Assembly (NCBI RefSeq): GCF_000420485.1
Contig: NZ_ATVA01000017.1
Location: 124,001-188,000, forward strand
Direction of reading: 5' to 3'
Source: Paucidesulfovibrio longus DSM 6739
Lineage (GTDB): Bacteria > Desulfobacterota > Desulfovibrionia > Desulfovibrionales > Desulfovibrionaceae
Length of the DNA: 64,000 nucleotides
This document shows, in pieces, positions 52,043 to 60,504 of this stretch. The translations under genes were made by a program, and so were the position numbers. How positions within the stretch are numbered: position 1 is the first letter of the stretch; every line of letters begins with the position of its first letter. The notes beneath the pieces were generated by a model. That model was not told where the DNA came from and ran no database searches. It was given only the letters and a program-made list of their open reading frames with translations.

Positions 52043-53044
52043 ATGCCCAGCATCCGATCCCGCTGCATCCTGCCGACGCTGCTCCTGGCCGCCCTCGCCG
52101 CGCTGGCAGCCTGCTCGCCGCGCATCACGCTCTTCCCGGACGGCAGCGAGCCGCTTGTGGAACAGGTTCTCCAGGGCAAAGGGGATGAGAAAGTTCTGCT
52201 CATCGACGCCAGCGGCGTGGTCTCGGACGAACCACGGCAAGGCATGCTCGGCTCGCGGCCCAGCATGGTCCAGGAAATCGCCAGCCGTCTGAAGCTGGCG
52301 GAAGAGGACGACTCCGTCCGCGCCGTGATCCTCAAGATCGATTCCCCCGGAGGCGGCGTCACGGCCAGCGACATCCTGCACCACGAACTGACCGAGTTCC
52401 GCAGACGCACGGACAAGCCCCTGGTCGCGCTGCTCATGGACGTGGCCGCTTCCGGCGGCTACTACATCGCCCTGCCCGCGGACCGCATCGTGGCCCACCC
52501 CACCAGCGTGACGGGTTCCGTGGGCGCGGTCTTCTTCATGCCCCGCGTGAACGGACTCATGGACCTTCTGGGCGTGCAGGTGGACGTGGCCAAGTCCGGG
52601 CGCAACAAGGACATGGGCTCCCCCTTCCGCGCGGCCACGGACGAGGAACGCGCACTCGCCCAGGCCCTCATCGACGAAATGGGCGGCAGGTTCCAAAGCC
52701 TCGTGCGCGAAGCGCGCCGCCTCGACGACCAGACCATGCGCACCGTGGCCACGGCCCGCGTGTTCACCGCGCCGCAGGCCCTGAAGCTCGGCCTGGTGGA
52801 CCGCCTCGGCTATCTCCAGGACGCCCTGCAAGAGGCCGAAAAGCTCGCCAAGCTGCCCGAGAACGCAAAGCTCGTGGTCTACCGCAGCTCGCTCCAGGCC
52901 AACGACACGCCCTACAACGCCGCCGCCGGACTATCCCTGGACCGCCCGGCGCTCGTGGACGCGGGAATCTTCGACGCAGCCCTGCAACGTTCTTTCCCGA
53001 AGCAGGCGGGCGTCTATTACCTCTGGCTTCCAGGATACGATTGA
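52043..53044 (+). CDS. sppA: Signal peptide peptidase SppA-like lipoprotein (S49 family)
   Basis: 333-residue serine protease degrading cleaved signal peptides. Signal with lipobox LAAC (about 21-24), then the S49 domain: KIDSPGGGVTASDI, catalytic Ser in DVAASGGYYIAL, and catalytic Lys in KSGRNKDMGSPFR. It is the short single-domain form. Lipidation would place it on the outer face of the inner membrane or in the outer membrane. Confidence 0.9.
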   Translation: MPSIRSRCILPTLLLAALAALAACSPRITLFPDGSEPLVEQVLQGKGDEKVLLIDASGVVSDEPRQGMLGSRPSMVQEIASRLKLAEEDDSVRAVILKIDSPGGGVTASDILHHELTEFRRRTDKPLVALLMDVAASGGYYIALPADRIVAHPTSVTGSVGAVFFMPRVNGLMDLLGVQVDVAKSGRNKDMGSPFRAATDEERALAQALIDEMGGRFQSLVREARRLDDQTMRTVATARVFTAPQALKLGLVDRLGYLQDALQEAEKLAKLPENAKLVVYRSSLQANDTPYNAAAGLSLDRPALVDAGIFDAALQRSFPKQAGVYYLWLPGYD

Positions 53045-53137
53045 CGGCAGCGCCGGGCGATCACCGCCCGGCGGAAACGCGCCTGCTCCCGGCGGGAATG
53101 CGGCGCCCGAACAACAACATACGCACGAGGAGCAAGC

Positions 53138-53542
53138 ATGAACGTCATTCCCACCCTGATCATCGCGGTCGGCCTGTACAACGCCCTGGCATTTCTCATG
53201 CCCGACAGCCTGACATCGCCGCTGCTGACCCTGCCGCTGCTCTCCGGGCAGGCCCTCGCCGTGAACGCGGGTGAACTCATCATCTGCCTGGCCGTGCTCC
53301 TGCTCTTCGTGGAAATCGTCAAGGCCACCCGCACCGGCGGCGCCACGGCCATCGACCACGCCCTGTCCCTGCTGCTCTTCGTGGGCTGCCTGATCGAATT
53401 TCTGGCCGTGCCCCAGACCGGCACCGCCGTGTTCATGATCATCACCCTCATGACCCTGCTCGACGTCATCGCCGGATTCACCATCAGCCTGAGCACCGCC
53501 CGCCGCGACCTCATGGTCGGCGGCTCCGGCGGCGGACTCTAA
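53138..53542 (+). CDS. Conserved-looking four-helix membrane protein
   Basis: 134 residues with four predicted membrane helices (about 4-20, 42-60, 73-88, 95-115) and a Gly-rich end (GGSGGGL). Not recognised. The SD is GAGGAGCA. It is the last gene of the yitT-to-sppA stretch and is followed by a repeat-rich gap. Confidence 0.7.
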   Translation: MNVIPTLIIAVGLYNALAFLMPDSLTSPLLTLPLLSGQALAVNAGELIICLAVLLLFVEIVKATRTGGATAIDHALSLLLFVGCLIEFLAVPQTGTAVFMIITLMTLLDVIAGFTISLSTARRDLMVGGSGGGL

Positions 53543-53572
53543 AGAGATATAAGAGAAAGAAGCCTCCGGCGG

Positions 53573-53646
53573 CTCAGGGGCCCGCGGCCCCTGAGAACCC
53601 CTTTCTGCACGAAGCCCCCGGCCGCGCTTGCGCGGCCGGGGGCTTC
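53573..53646. repeat. Two tandem GC-rich hairpins
   Basis: A 10-bp stem (53573-53595) and a perfect 16-bp stem with CTTG loop (53611-53646). There is no T-run, so these look like dispersed intergenic palindromes rather than simple terminators. Confidence 0.6.
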
Positions 53647-53773
53647 GTGCGCGCATTGCCGTTGCCGCTCGATAAACAGAACGAACCTCGACAATGGAGA
53701 AATTGGGCACGCGTGTGCGGAAGCGCGCGCAAGTCCGCAGGCGTTGCGCAGGGGAAAGGTCTTTGGAGGGATC

Positions 53774-53811
53774 CGGGGGGAACCCTTTCTGCAGAAAGGG
53801 TTCCCCCCGGT
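53774..53811. repeat. 38-bp perfect palindrome
   Basis: Fully symmetric about CTGCAG, 8 bp beyond the PocR gene stop at 53820. It shares AACCC(C)TTTCTGCA with the hairpin region at 53596-53609, so the intergenic gap 53543-53819 is built of related repeat units. It may terminate the minus-strand gene. Confidence 0.7.
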
Positions 53812-53819
53812 GAAATCTG

Positions 53820-54329
53820 CTAATCCTGAACCGGGTCGGCGCCGAGTTCCACGAGACGCTTCTTGAGGAAGGCCACGATTTCGTCCGCGCGTTCCGGGGT
53901 GAGCACGGGCGCGGTGGCCGCGAGCTTTTCGACCTCGTCCTCGTCCATGTCCAGGGACTTGGACACGAGGAAGGTTTCCACTTCGCTGTCCTGCATGAGC
54001 GCTCCGCAGCCGCCCGCGCAGCCGAGGTATTCCCCGTTCTTGAGCACGGGCACGGCCACCTTGGTCAGGCAGGCGTCGCATTCGTCGATGAGGGGCTTGC
54101 GGGCCTCGGTGCAGAACTGGCTGAAGTGCCGCCCGGCCACGGCGCAGATGGCGGAAAGTCCCTTGGGATCGCCCTTGATGCGCGGGCAGAGCTGGTTGCA
54201 CCAGTTGGCATAGGACGTGACGCGCATGCCGTCCGCGCCGTTCACGGCGGCGTTCAGGCCGTATTTGTCATGAAGTTCGCGCTCCAGCGCTTCCCATGCT
54301 TCTATCGGGGCGAGATCGGTAATCGTCAT
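53820..54329 (-). CDS. PocR sensory-domain protein
   Basis: 169-residue soluble protein consisting of one PocR domain, a Cys-rich ligand-sensing module. Marks are SYANWCNQLCPRIKG, ICAVAGRHFSQFC, DECDACLTKVAVPV and YLGCAGGCGAL. The ATG at 54329 is preceded by AGGAG; an upstream ATG lacks an SD. There is no output domain, so it would act by protein contact. The cysteines may bind metal or sense redox state. Confidence 0.85.
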   Translation of the reverse strand: MTITDLAPIEAWEALERELHDKYGLNAAVNGADGMRVTSYANWCNQLCPRIKGDPKGLSAICAVAGRHFSQFCTEARKPLIDECDACLTKVAVPVLKNGEYLGCAGGCGALMQDSEVETFLVSKSLDMDEDEVEKLAATAPVLTPERADEIVAFLKKRLVELGADPVQD

Positions 54330-54453
54330 GCGCAGCTCCTGCATTCGGGGTGGACATTTCATCTTTCGCTGTTGCGTACTCCTGTTCGCCCCGGCTTGCA
54401 AGAGCTTGAGATAGCACGCGAAGATCGCAACACCTTGAAATGCGGAAGAATGA

Positions 54454-55848
54454 TCAGGCCAGCGGAAGAGTGAAGACGAAGGCGGTTCCTTCGAGGTGTC
54501 CTGCGGGGGGGCTTTCCACGTGGATGACCCCGCCGTGGTTGTGGACGATGTGGCGGGTGATGGCCAGGCCCAGGCCGGTGCTGCCGTATTCGTTGCGGCG
54601 GTGCTTTTCCACGCTGTAGAAGCGCTCGAAGATGCGCGGCTGGTCCTTCTTGGGGATGCCCGGCCCGAAGTCGCGCACCGTGAATTCCAGAAAGCCTTCC
54701 AGGGTCCGGGAGCGCACGAGCACGGGCCGGGCTTCCGGCCCGAACTTGACGGCGTTTTCCAGCAGGTTGCGGAACACCTGGGTGAGCTGGTCCTCGTCCG
54801 CGAGCACGCGCGGCAGGCAGCCCGGCATCTCGTCCTGAAGGGTGATGCGCCTGGCTCCGGCCATGACCTGGATGGATTCCCAGGCGCGGCCCAGGGATAC
54901 GCGCGGATCCATGGGCACGCCGCGCACGCCGCCCGGCACGGAGCCGTCCGCCTCCAGCCGGGCCAGGGAAAGCAGGTCGCCGATCATCTTGCTCATGTGG
55001 TCGGCGTTGCGCAGGATCACGCGCAGAAATTTCACGGCCATGTCCGGCGGCGGGGCCATGTCGCCGAGCAGGGTTTCCGCATAGCCCTTGATGGAGGTCA
55101 GAGGGGTGCGCAGCTCGTGGGACACGTTGGCCGCGAAGTCGCGGCGCACGGATTCCAGGCGCTTGATCTCGCTGACGTCGTGGAACACGGCGATGGCTCC
55201 GAGCCCGGCCGCCTCGCTGGCGCGGAGCACGTTGACCTCGTAGATGCGGCGCTCGTCGAGCACCAGGAGCAGCGAGGAGATTCCATCGTCCTGCCCGGCG
55301 ATGACCTTTCCGCAGGCGTCGAGCAGTTCCGGGCTGGGCAGGACTTCCAGCGGGGAGCGGCCCAGGCGCTCGCCGCAGCCCGGCAGGATGCGCTCCATGG
55401 CGCGGTTGACGCGCTGGATGCGGCAGCGGGAGTCGAGCACCATCACGCCTTCGCGCATGCCGTTGAGCACGGCGCGGATTTCCTCTTTCTGGCTGGTCAC
55501 GGCGTGGACGCTGCGGGCCACGCTTTCGGCCATGCCGTCGATGGCCGTGGCCAGGGCGGCGAGTTCCCCTCCGGCGCGGCGATCCACCCGGCGCGCATAG
55601 TTCCCGCGGCCCACGGCGTCCACGGTTTCGATCATGGACGCGACCGAACGCCCGGCCCGGCCAAGGAGGAAGGAAAACCCGGAGAGCCCCGCGACGAAGC
55701 TCATGCCGAGCACGAGCAGTTCCAGGTTCAGGCTGGACGCGCCGCCGCTCGCCTCGCGCAGGGCCAGAAGCCCGGCCGAGGCGGCCAGGGGCAGGCTCCA
55801 GAACAGCAGCAGAGCGGTCCGCAGGGAAAAACCGGAGGAGCGGGACAA
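54454..55848 (-). CDS. PhoR-type sensor histidine kinase (HAMP-PAS-HisKA-HATPase)
   Basis: 464 residues. Two membrane helices (about 9-28 and 39-60), HAMP, PAS (about 120-215), HisKA with phosphoacceptor His in AANVSHELRTPLTSIKG, and HATPase with N-box NLLENAVKFG, DFGPGIP and STGLGLAI. The start is a TTG at 55848: GGAG sits 7-10 nt upstream and no ATG/GTG fits. It begins 2 nt after the response regulator stop, so the pair is coupled. The role in phosphate control is suggested by architecture only; no pst genes are nearby. Confidence 0.92.
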   Translation of the reverse strand: MSRSSGFSLRTALLLFWSLPLAASAGLLALREASGGASSLNLELLVLGMSFVAGLSGFSFLLGRAGRSVASMIETVDAVGRGNYARRVDRRAGGELAALATAIDGMAESVARSVHAVTSQKEEIRAVLNGMREGVMVLDSRCRIQRVNRAMERILPGCGERLGRSPLEVLPSPELLDACGKVIAGQDDGISSLLLVLDERRIYEVNVLRASEAAGLGAIAVFHDVSEIKRLESVRRDFAANVSHELRTPLTSIKGYAETLLGDMAPPPDMAVKFLRVILRNADHMSKMIGDLLSLARLEADGSVPGGVRGVPMDPRVSLGRAWESIQVMAGARRITLQDEMPGCLPRVLADEDQLTQVFRNLLENAVKFGPEARPVLVRSRTLEGFLEFTVRDFGPGIPKKDQPRIFERFYSVEKHRRNEYGSTGLGLAITRHIVHNHGGVIHVESPPAGHLEGTAFVFTLPLA

Positions 55849-55850
55849 GT

Positions 55851-56537
55851 TCAGCTCCGGAAACGGTAGCCCACGCCCCGGATCGTCTCGATCCAGTCGG
55901 CGTAGGGGCCGAGCTTCTGGCGCAGCCGCCGGATGTGCGTATCCACGGTGCGGGAGTAGCCCTCGAAATGGGTGTCCCAGACGGTGTCCAGCAGGTGGTC
56001 GCGGGTCTGAACCTTGCCCTTGCCCATGATCAGCTCGGAAAGAAGCTTGAACTCCGTGGCCGTGAGCTGGGCGTTCTCGCCGTCCACCTCGATGCTGTGG
56101 GCCTCGAAATCGACCTTGAGCCCTTCGCGTTCCCAGGCCTTGACCTTGTCCTCGCCGTCCGCCGGAGTGCGGCGCATCACGGCCTTGATCCGCAGGATCA
56201 GCTCGCGCGGGGAGAACGGCTTGACCACGTAGTCGTCCGCGCCCAGCTCCAGGCCGACGATGCGGTCCACCTCCTCGCCCTTGGCCGTGAGCATGATCAC
56301 GGGCAGGCCGGACGTGTCCGGGTTCTTCTTCAGCTTGCGGCAAATCTCCAGGCCGTCCATTCCCGGAAGCATCAGGTCCAGAAGCACCAGGTCGGGCTGG
56401 AAAGAGCGCACGATCTCGAGTCCCTGGTGGCCGTCCGCAACGGCGCGCACCTCGAAGCCGGAGGCCTTGAGATTGTATTCGAGCAGCTCGCGGGTATCCT
56501 CATGGTCTTCCACGACCAGAATCTTCTTGTCGGGCAC
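55851..56537 (-). CDS. OmpR/PhoB-type response regulator
   Basis: 228-residue DNA-binding regulator. The receiver has the acidic pair in VVEDHED, phosphoacceptor Asp in LVLLDLMLPGMDG and Lys in VVKPFSP. The winged-helix output domain (about 130-226) has ELKLLSEL-like TATEFKLLSELI and RTVDTHIRRLRQKLG. It is followed 2 nt later by its kinase. Two near-identical 15-bp repeats lie upstream (56581-56645). Confidence 0.94.
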   Translation of the reverse strand: MPDKKILVVEDHEDTRELLEYNLKASGFEVRAVADGHQGLEIVRSFQPDLVLLDLMLPGMDGLEICRKLKKNPDTSGLPVIMLTAKGEEVDRIVGLELGADDYVVKPFSPRELILRIKAVMRRTPADGEDKVKAWEREGLKVDFEAHSIEVDGENAQLTATEFKLLSELIMGKGKVQTRDHLLDTVWDTHFEGYSRTVDTHIRRLRQKLGPYADWIETIRGVGYRFRS

Positions 56538-56580
56538 GTCGTATCTCCTTGCTGGGGCGTCGGCGTTACAGTTTGCGGAT

Positions 56581-56645
56581 ATACCCGCTTGCGGCCCTTG
56601 CGGAAAGCCTTTCCTGTTACATTATTGTGAATACTCGCTTGCGGC
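56581..56645. repeat. Pair of 15-bp direct repeats upstream of the response regulator
   Basis: ATACCCGCTTGCGGC (56581-56595) and ATACTCGCTTGCGGC (56631-56645) differ by one base and are exactly 50 bp apart, flanking an AT-rich stretch. They may be regulator binding sites within the 273-bp divergent gap 56538-56810. Confidence 0.45.
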
Positions 56646-56810
56646 AAGGCTTTACGGAACCGGTCCGCCGAAAACAGGTGAACACGCCGCAATCATTGCG
56701 GTTAAAAAAAAATGCTGCGTCTCAGGTAAAGCATCGCGCCCGGCGGACCGATAAGATGGGCAACTCCGGATCATCAACCAGAAACGGATCGCCGGACAGA
56801 GGACAACAAC

Positions 56811-57017
56811 GTGTACTACCAGGGATTCGAAAAGAAATTCCCGTCCGGAACAAAGTACTGGACGGCCTACGATGACCAGCTCATCGGGCTGCTCTTCTCC
56901 AAGATCATCAATCGGAGCATCGGTCCGGCCACGAATGAACAGGACGTCGTGCAGGAGGCGGTCAACAATCTCTTCGACCTCTGCCTGTACATCAACAAGG
57001 ATTTTCATCAGTGCTGA
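56811..57017 (+). CDS. Small protein of unknown function (68 aa)
   Basis: 68 residues, soluble, slightly helical, with aromatic N-terminus (YYQGFEKKFPSGTKYWTAYDD) and C-terminal LCLYINKDFHQC. It starts with GTG after AGAGGA and is followed by a clear terminator, which supports a real short transcript. No family recognised. Confidence 0.6.
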   Translation: MYYQGFEKKFPSGTKYWTAYDDQLIGLLFSKIINRSIGPATNEQDVVQEAVNNLFDLCLYINKDFHQC

Positions 57018-57058
57018 CAAAACCTTGAGCCGCAAGGCAAAACGGGTTCCCTTTCACG

Positions 57059-57116
57059 AAAGGGGCGGCCGGATCAGGGAGGGGAGTCCCTGGACAGGGC
57101 CGCCCTTTTTGTTTTC
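57059..57116 (+). terminator. Terminator after the 68-aa gene
   Basis: GGGCGGCC/GGCCGCCC arms enclose a second small stem and are followed by CTTTTTGTTTT. Beyond it, 57117-57357 holds a TTGACA -35-like box at 57159 without a good -10. Confidence 0.75.
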
Positions 57117-57357
57117 CGGCGTCTTTTCGCGCCGGAAGGGAGACGTGTCGGCATCCGCTTGACAGCCCGCCGGAGCGGGTGCATCCTTACCCCCGCCGTT
57201 TCACCGTCCCCAGGCCCTGCCCACGGCTCTGCGCCGCGCGGAAAAAGTGGGTTTTCTTTTTTTCGGAAGGCGAATCGGCGCAAGCCTCGGCCTTTCTTCC
57301 CGCCCAGGAGCGGGCAGGCCCGGACGAACCACGACGTCAGGAGCGCAACGGGACGAA

Positions 57358-58239
57358 ATGCTTACATTCGACCTGCACTACCATACCAACATCCATCAAA
57401 TGCCCGGCATGCAGCGCCGCTTCCGGCTGAGGACCATCAGCCGGACCCTGGCCGACAGCGGGCTGGATTTCCTCGCCTCCACGGAGCATTCCTACAAGAA
57501 GCCCCTGGACGCCTATCTGTATCTCGCGGACGCCGCTGCGGGCGGGCACACGCGGATCATTCCCGGCGTGGAAACCGTGACCTGCGAGGGCATCGACCTG
57601 ATTTTCCTCTTCCGCGACGAGGAGCAAATGCGCCTGGCCGGGCGCGACATCGTCAGCTTCAAGCGCTCGGTGCGCGACGTCAAGCAGATCGCCCAGGCCA
57701 CGGGCGCCATTTCCATCATCCCGCACCCCTTTCACATCTGCCGCTCCGCCGCCGGAAACGCGCTTTCCCGCCGCGCCTATTCCCAGCTCCTGCGCAGCTG
57801 CGACTACGTCGAAATCCACAACGGCTCGGCCCTGACCATGGACAAGCGGCTTTCCACGAGCCGGACCCTGCCGCTCTTCCGCAAGACAGCGGACAAGCTG
57901 CGCCGGACCATCGACCTGCCCATGAAGGACCGGGGCAAGGGTCTGGGCTGGGCCGTGGGCTCGGACGCCCACTATCCCGGCGAGCAATTCATCGTGGGCC
58001 GCACGGACGCCCCCATGCTCAAGGGCGAGCACGTGCATGATTTCCTGAAACGGCGCATCCGCTTCCAGACCCATGAGCTGCTCAAGCCGGCCACGGACAA
58101 CTCCGTGAACAACTACCGCCTGCTGCGCAGCCTCCAGAGCGCCCTCAAGGAAGGCGCGCGCAAGGAGCTGATCAAGGCCAGGGCGCGCGCCGCCCTCGTG
58201 GCCTCGGCCATGGTCTGTTCCGGCCTCTCGTCCGGCTGA
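57358..58239 (+). CDS. PHP-domain metal-dependent phosphoesterase
   Basis: 293-residue predicted phosphoesterase. PHP motifs are FDLHYHTNIH at the N-terminus, STEHSYKK, IIPHPFHIC and GSDAHYPGEQF, giving the His/Asp metal ligands. The C-terminal part is helical and basic. Substrate unknown. The SD is weak (GGGACG). Confidence 0.85.
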   Translation: MLTFDLHYHTNIHQMPGMQRRFRLRTISRTLADSGLDFLASTEHSYKKPLDAYLYLADAAAGGHTRIIPGVETVTCEGIDLIFLFRDEEQMRLAGRDIVSFKRSVRDVKQIAQATGAISIIPHPFHICRSAAGNALSRRAYSQLLRSCDYVEIHNGSALTMDKRLSTSRTLPLFRKTADKLRRTIDLPMKDRGKGLGWAVGSDAHYPGEQFIVGRTDAPMLKGEHVHDFLKRRIRFQTHELLKPATDNSVNNYRLLRSLQSALKEGARKELIKARARAALVASAMVCSGLSSG

Positions 58240-58244
58240 TCGCG

Positions 58245-58292
58245 CGGCCCAAGGCTGTCGCGGCCCAAGGCTGTCGCGGCCAAATGCTGTCG
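58245..58292. repeat. Three-copy 16-bp tandem repeat
   Basis: CGGCCCAAGGCTGTCG occurs twice exactly (58245-58260, 58261-58276) and once with two changes (58277-58292), in the gap after the PHP gene. Confidence 0.8.
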
Positions 58293-58328
58293 CGGCCACG
58301 TCCATGCCGTAGCCTCGAAGAAAATCCC

Positions 58329-59012
58329 TCAGTTTTCCGAACGCCTGCGCAAGGCCCAGAACCAGCGCTGCGAGGACGTTCCTCCGGAACGGACCTCATA
58401 CGCCTCGGACTCTTGCGCCTCCCAGCCTTCCGGCAGCGCCTCCGGGGCGGGCTCGTTGGCCAGGACCACGACCCGGCCCTGCGGCGCGAGCATGGACCGC
58501 ACGAACGGCAGCAGCTGCGGCCAGGGCATGAAGGCCCTGCTGAGCACCAGATCGGCCAGGGGAGCCTCTCCGTCGGGCCTTGCCGCAACTTTGGCCACGT
58601 GCGCCAGGGCGTCCTCGGCCCGGCCCTGATAGACCAGGGTGCGGGCCAGCCCCATGCGGCCCGCGGCCAGGCGCATGAACACGCAGCGCTTCTCGCGCAC
58701 CTCCACGAGATGATACTCGCCCCGATCCCAGCAGCAGCGCAGGGGAATGCCCGGCAGGCCCGCGCCCGCGCCCAGGTCGAGGCAGAGCGGGGCTTGGGGC
58801 AGGCCCAGGCGTTCCAGAAACGGCGCAAGACGCAGGCTGTCGATGAGCAGCGTCTCGAAGATGGTCCGGGCGTCGCGCGGGCCCACGAGGTTCGTCTTGC
58901 GGTTCCAGTGCACGAGCAGGTCGAGATAGAGCGCGAGGCGTTCCTTCGCACCCGAATCAAGGTGCAGGTCGAGGCTTTGCAAAGCAGATTCCAGATCAAA
59001 CCCGGCGGACAT
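58329..59012 (-). CDS. rsmG: 16S rRNA (guanine527-N7)-methyltransferase
   Basis: SAM-dependent methylation of G527 of 16S rRNA. 227 residues with VHWNRKTNLVGPRD, the SAM-binding DLGAGAGLPGIPL and VEVREKRCVFMRL. It follows radA by 3 nt on the same strand, not in its frequent place beside mnmG/parA. Confidence 0.93.
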   Translation of the reverse strand: MSAGFDLESALQSLDLHLDSGAKERLALYLDLLVHWNRKTNLVGPRDARTIFETLLIDSLRLAPFLERLGLPQAPLCLDLGAGAGLPGIPLRCCWDRGEYHLVEVREKRCVFMRLAAGRMGLARTLVYQGRAEDALAHVAKVAARPDGEAPLADLVLSRAFMPWPQLLPFVRSMLAPQGRVVVLANEPAPEALPEGWEAQESEAYEVRSGGTSSQRWFWALRRRSEN

Positions 59013-59015
59013 GCC

Positions 59016-60338
59016 TTATCCTTTTCCAAAGAGTCGTTGTTGCAGATCGGCCAGGGTCCGGCAGGACTCGGCCTCGAACACGGGATTGTGTCCCAGGCGT
59101 CCGGCCTGCTTGAGCCGCGTGTCGCGCCCGGAAACGGGCCGCACCTGCCCGTTGAGGTCCACCTCGCCCCAGAAGATGGCCCCGTCCGGCAGGGCGCGGT
59201 CATAGTAGGACGAGAGCACCGCCGCCACCACGCCCAGGTCCAGGCCGGGGTCGCGCATGGCCAGGCCGCCGGAAATCTTGGCGTAGATGTCGTATTGCGA
59301 CAGGTTCAGGCGCAGGCGTTTTTCCAGCACCGCCAGCAGCAGGTGCAGCCGGTTGGTGTCGAAGCCCAGGGCCGTGCGCCGGGGAATGGAGAGGAACGTC
59401 TTCGAGGCCAGGGCCTGGACCTCCACGGCAAAGGGGCGCTGCCCCTCCACGGCCATGACCAGGGCCGAGCCGGACAGCGCGGCCTCGCGGCTGCCCAGGA
59501 ACATGGTCGAGGGGTCGTCCACGATCTCCAGGCCCAGTTCCTTCATCACGAAGACCACCAGCTCGTCGCTGGGTCCGTAGCGGTTCTTGAGCACGCGCAG
59601 GATGCGCGAAAAGTGGCTGCGGTCGCCCTCCAGGTAGAGCACGGTGTCCACCATGTGCTCCAGGAGCTTCGGCCCCGCGATCTGGCCGTCCTTGGTCACG
59701 TGGCCCACGAGGATCAGCGTGGTGCTGCTCTTCTTGGCCGCCTCCACCAGCTCGGCGGACACGGCCCGCACCTGGCTCACGCTGCCGGGAATGCCGTCGG
59801 CATTGGGCGAGGAAATGGTCTGCACGGAATCCACGATGAGCAGTTCGGGCGGCTCCGGGCCTTCGAGCACGGCCAGCCCGTCCTCCACGCGGTTCGAGGC
59901 CATGGCCAGCAGGCCGGGCCCGAGCAAGCCCAGGCGCTGGGCGCGGCTCTTGAGCTGGGGCAGGCTTTCCTCGCCGGAGAGGTAGACCGACTTGGCGCCC
60001 AGCGCGGCCTGCCGTCCTGCGAGCTGGAGCAGGAGCGTGGACTTGCCGATGCCGGGTTCGCCGCCCAGGAGCACCGCGCCGCCCGGAGTCAGCCCCTTGC
60101 CCAGCACCTGATCCAGGGCGGGAAAGCCCGTGGTGCGGCCTTCGAGGCTGTCTTCCGGGAGATCCTCCAGCGGACGCGGTCCCGCGCCTGATTCGGAAGT
60201 GCGCCCGGCGCGGGCCTTGCCCTGGGCCACGGACACGGCCTCCAGGGTGTTCCAGGCCTTGCAGGAAGGGCACTGGCCCTGCCAGCGCGGGGATTGCCCT
60301 CCGCAGGACGCGCAGCGAAACACTTCCTTGGTCTTCAT
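59016..60338 (-). CDS. radA: DNA repair protein RadA
   Basis: Branch-migration helicase of homologous recombination. 440 residues: zinc finger CASCGGQSPRWQGQCPSC (about 9-26), RecA-like core with Walker A GEPGIGKST, the RadA motif KNRYG, and a C-terminal Lon-like domain. The ATG at 60338 is chosen for the SD GGAGAG and because it abuts the zinc finger. Confidence 0.96.
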   Translation of the reverse strand: MKTKEVFRCASCGGQSPRWQGQCPSCKAWNTLEAVSVAQGKARAGRTSESGAGPRPLEDLPEDSLEGRTTGFPALDQVLGKGLTPGGAVLLGGEPGIGKSTLLLQLAGRQAALGAKSVYLSGEESLPQLKSRAQRLGLLGPGLLAMASNRVEDGLAVLEGPEPPELLIVDSVQTISSPNADGIPGSVSQVRAVSAELVEAAKKSSTTLILVGHVTKDGQIAGPKLLEHMVDTVLYLEGDRSHFSRILRVLKNRYGPSDELVVFVMKELGLEIVDDPSTMFLGSREAALSGSALVMAVEGQRPFAVEVQALASKTFLSIPRRTALGFDTNRLHLLLAVLEKRLRLNLSQYDIYAKISGGLAMRDPGLDLGVVAAVLSSYYDRALPDGAIFWGEVDLNGQVRPVSGRDTRLKQAGRLGHNPVFEAESCRTLADLQQRLFGKG

Positions 60339-60472
60339 GTCCACTCTCCGGATGTTGAAGGCTGATGGCCGATCGACCGCAAGGCCGACCAGGAGCCAAT
60401 GCGCCGCGACGAAGCGGAACCCGCCCCGCACGGACGACAAAAGGGCGCGACCGCTCGCGCCCTCCTGCAAAT

Positions 60473-60500
60473 CAAAAAAGGCCCCGACGAGCGGGGCCTT
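60473..60500 (-). terminator. Terminator after the DUF3426 gene
   Basis: AAGGCCCCG/CGGGGCCTT arms with a 5-nt loop and a minus-strand TTTTTT run, 5 bp past the stop at 60505. Confidence 0.88.
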
Positions 60501-60504
60501 ATTC

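Noticed and set aside
50393-52831. 812-codon minus-strand frame opposite the SAM-hydrolase, cobS and sppA genes
   Set aside because: Plus-strand genes have clear family motifs and SDs; the antisense frame has none.
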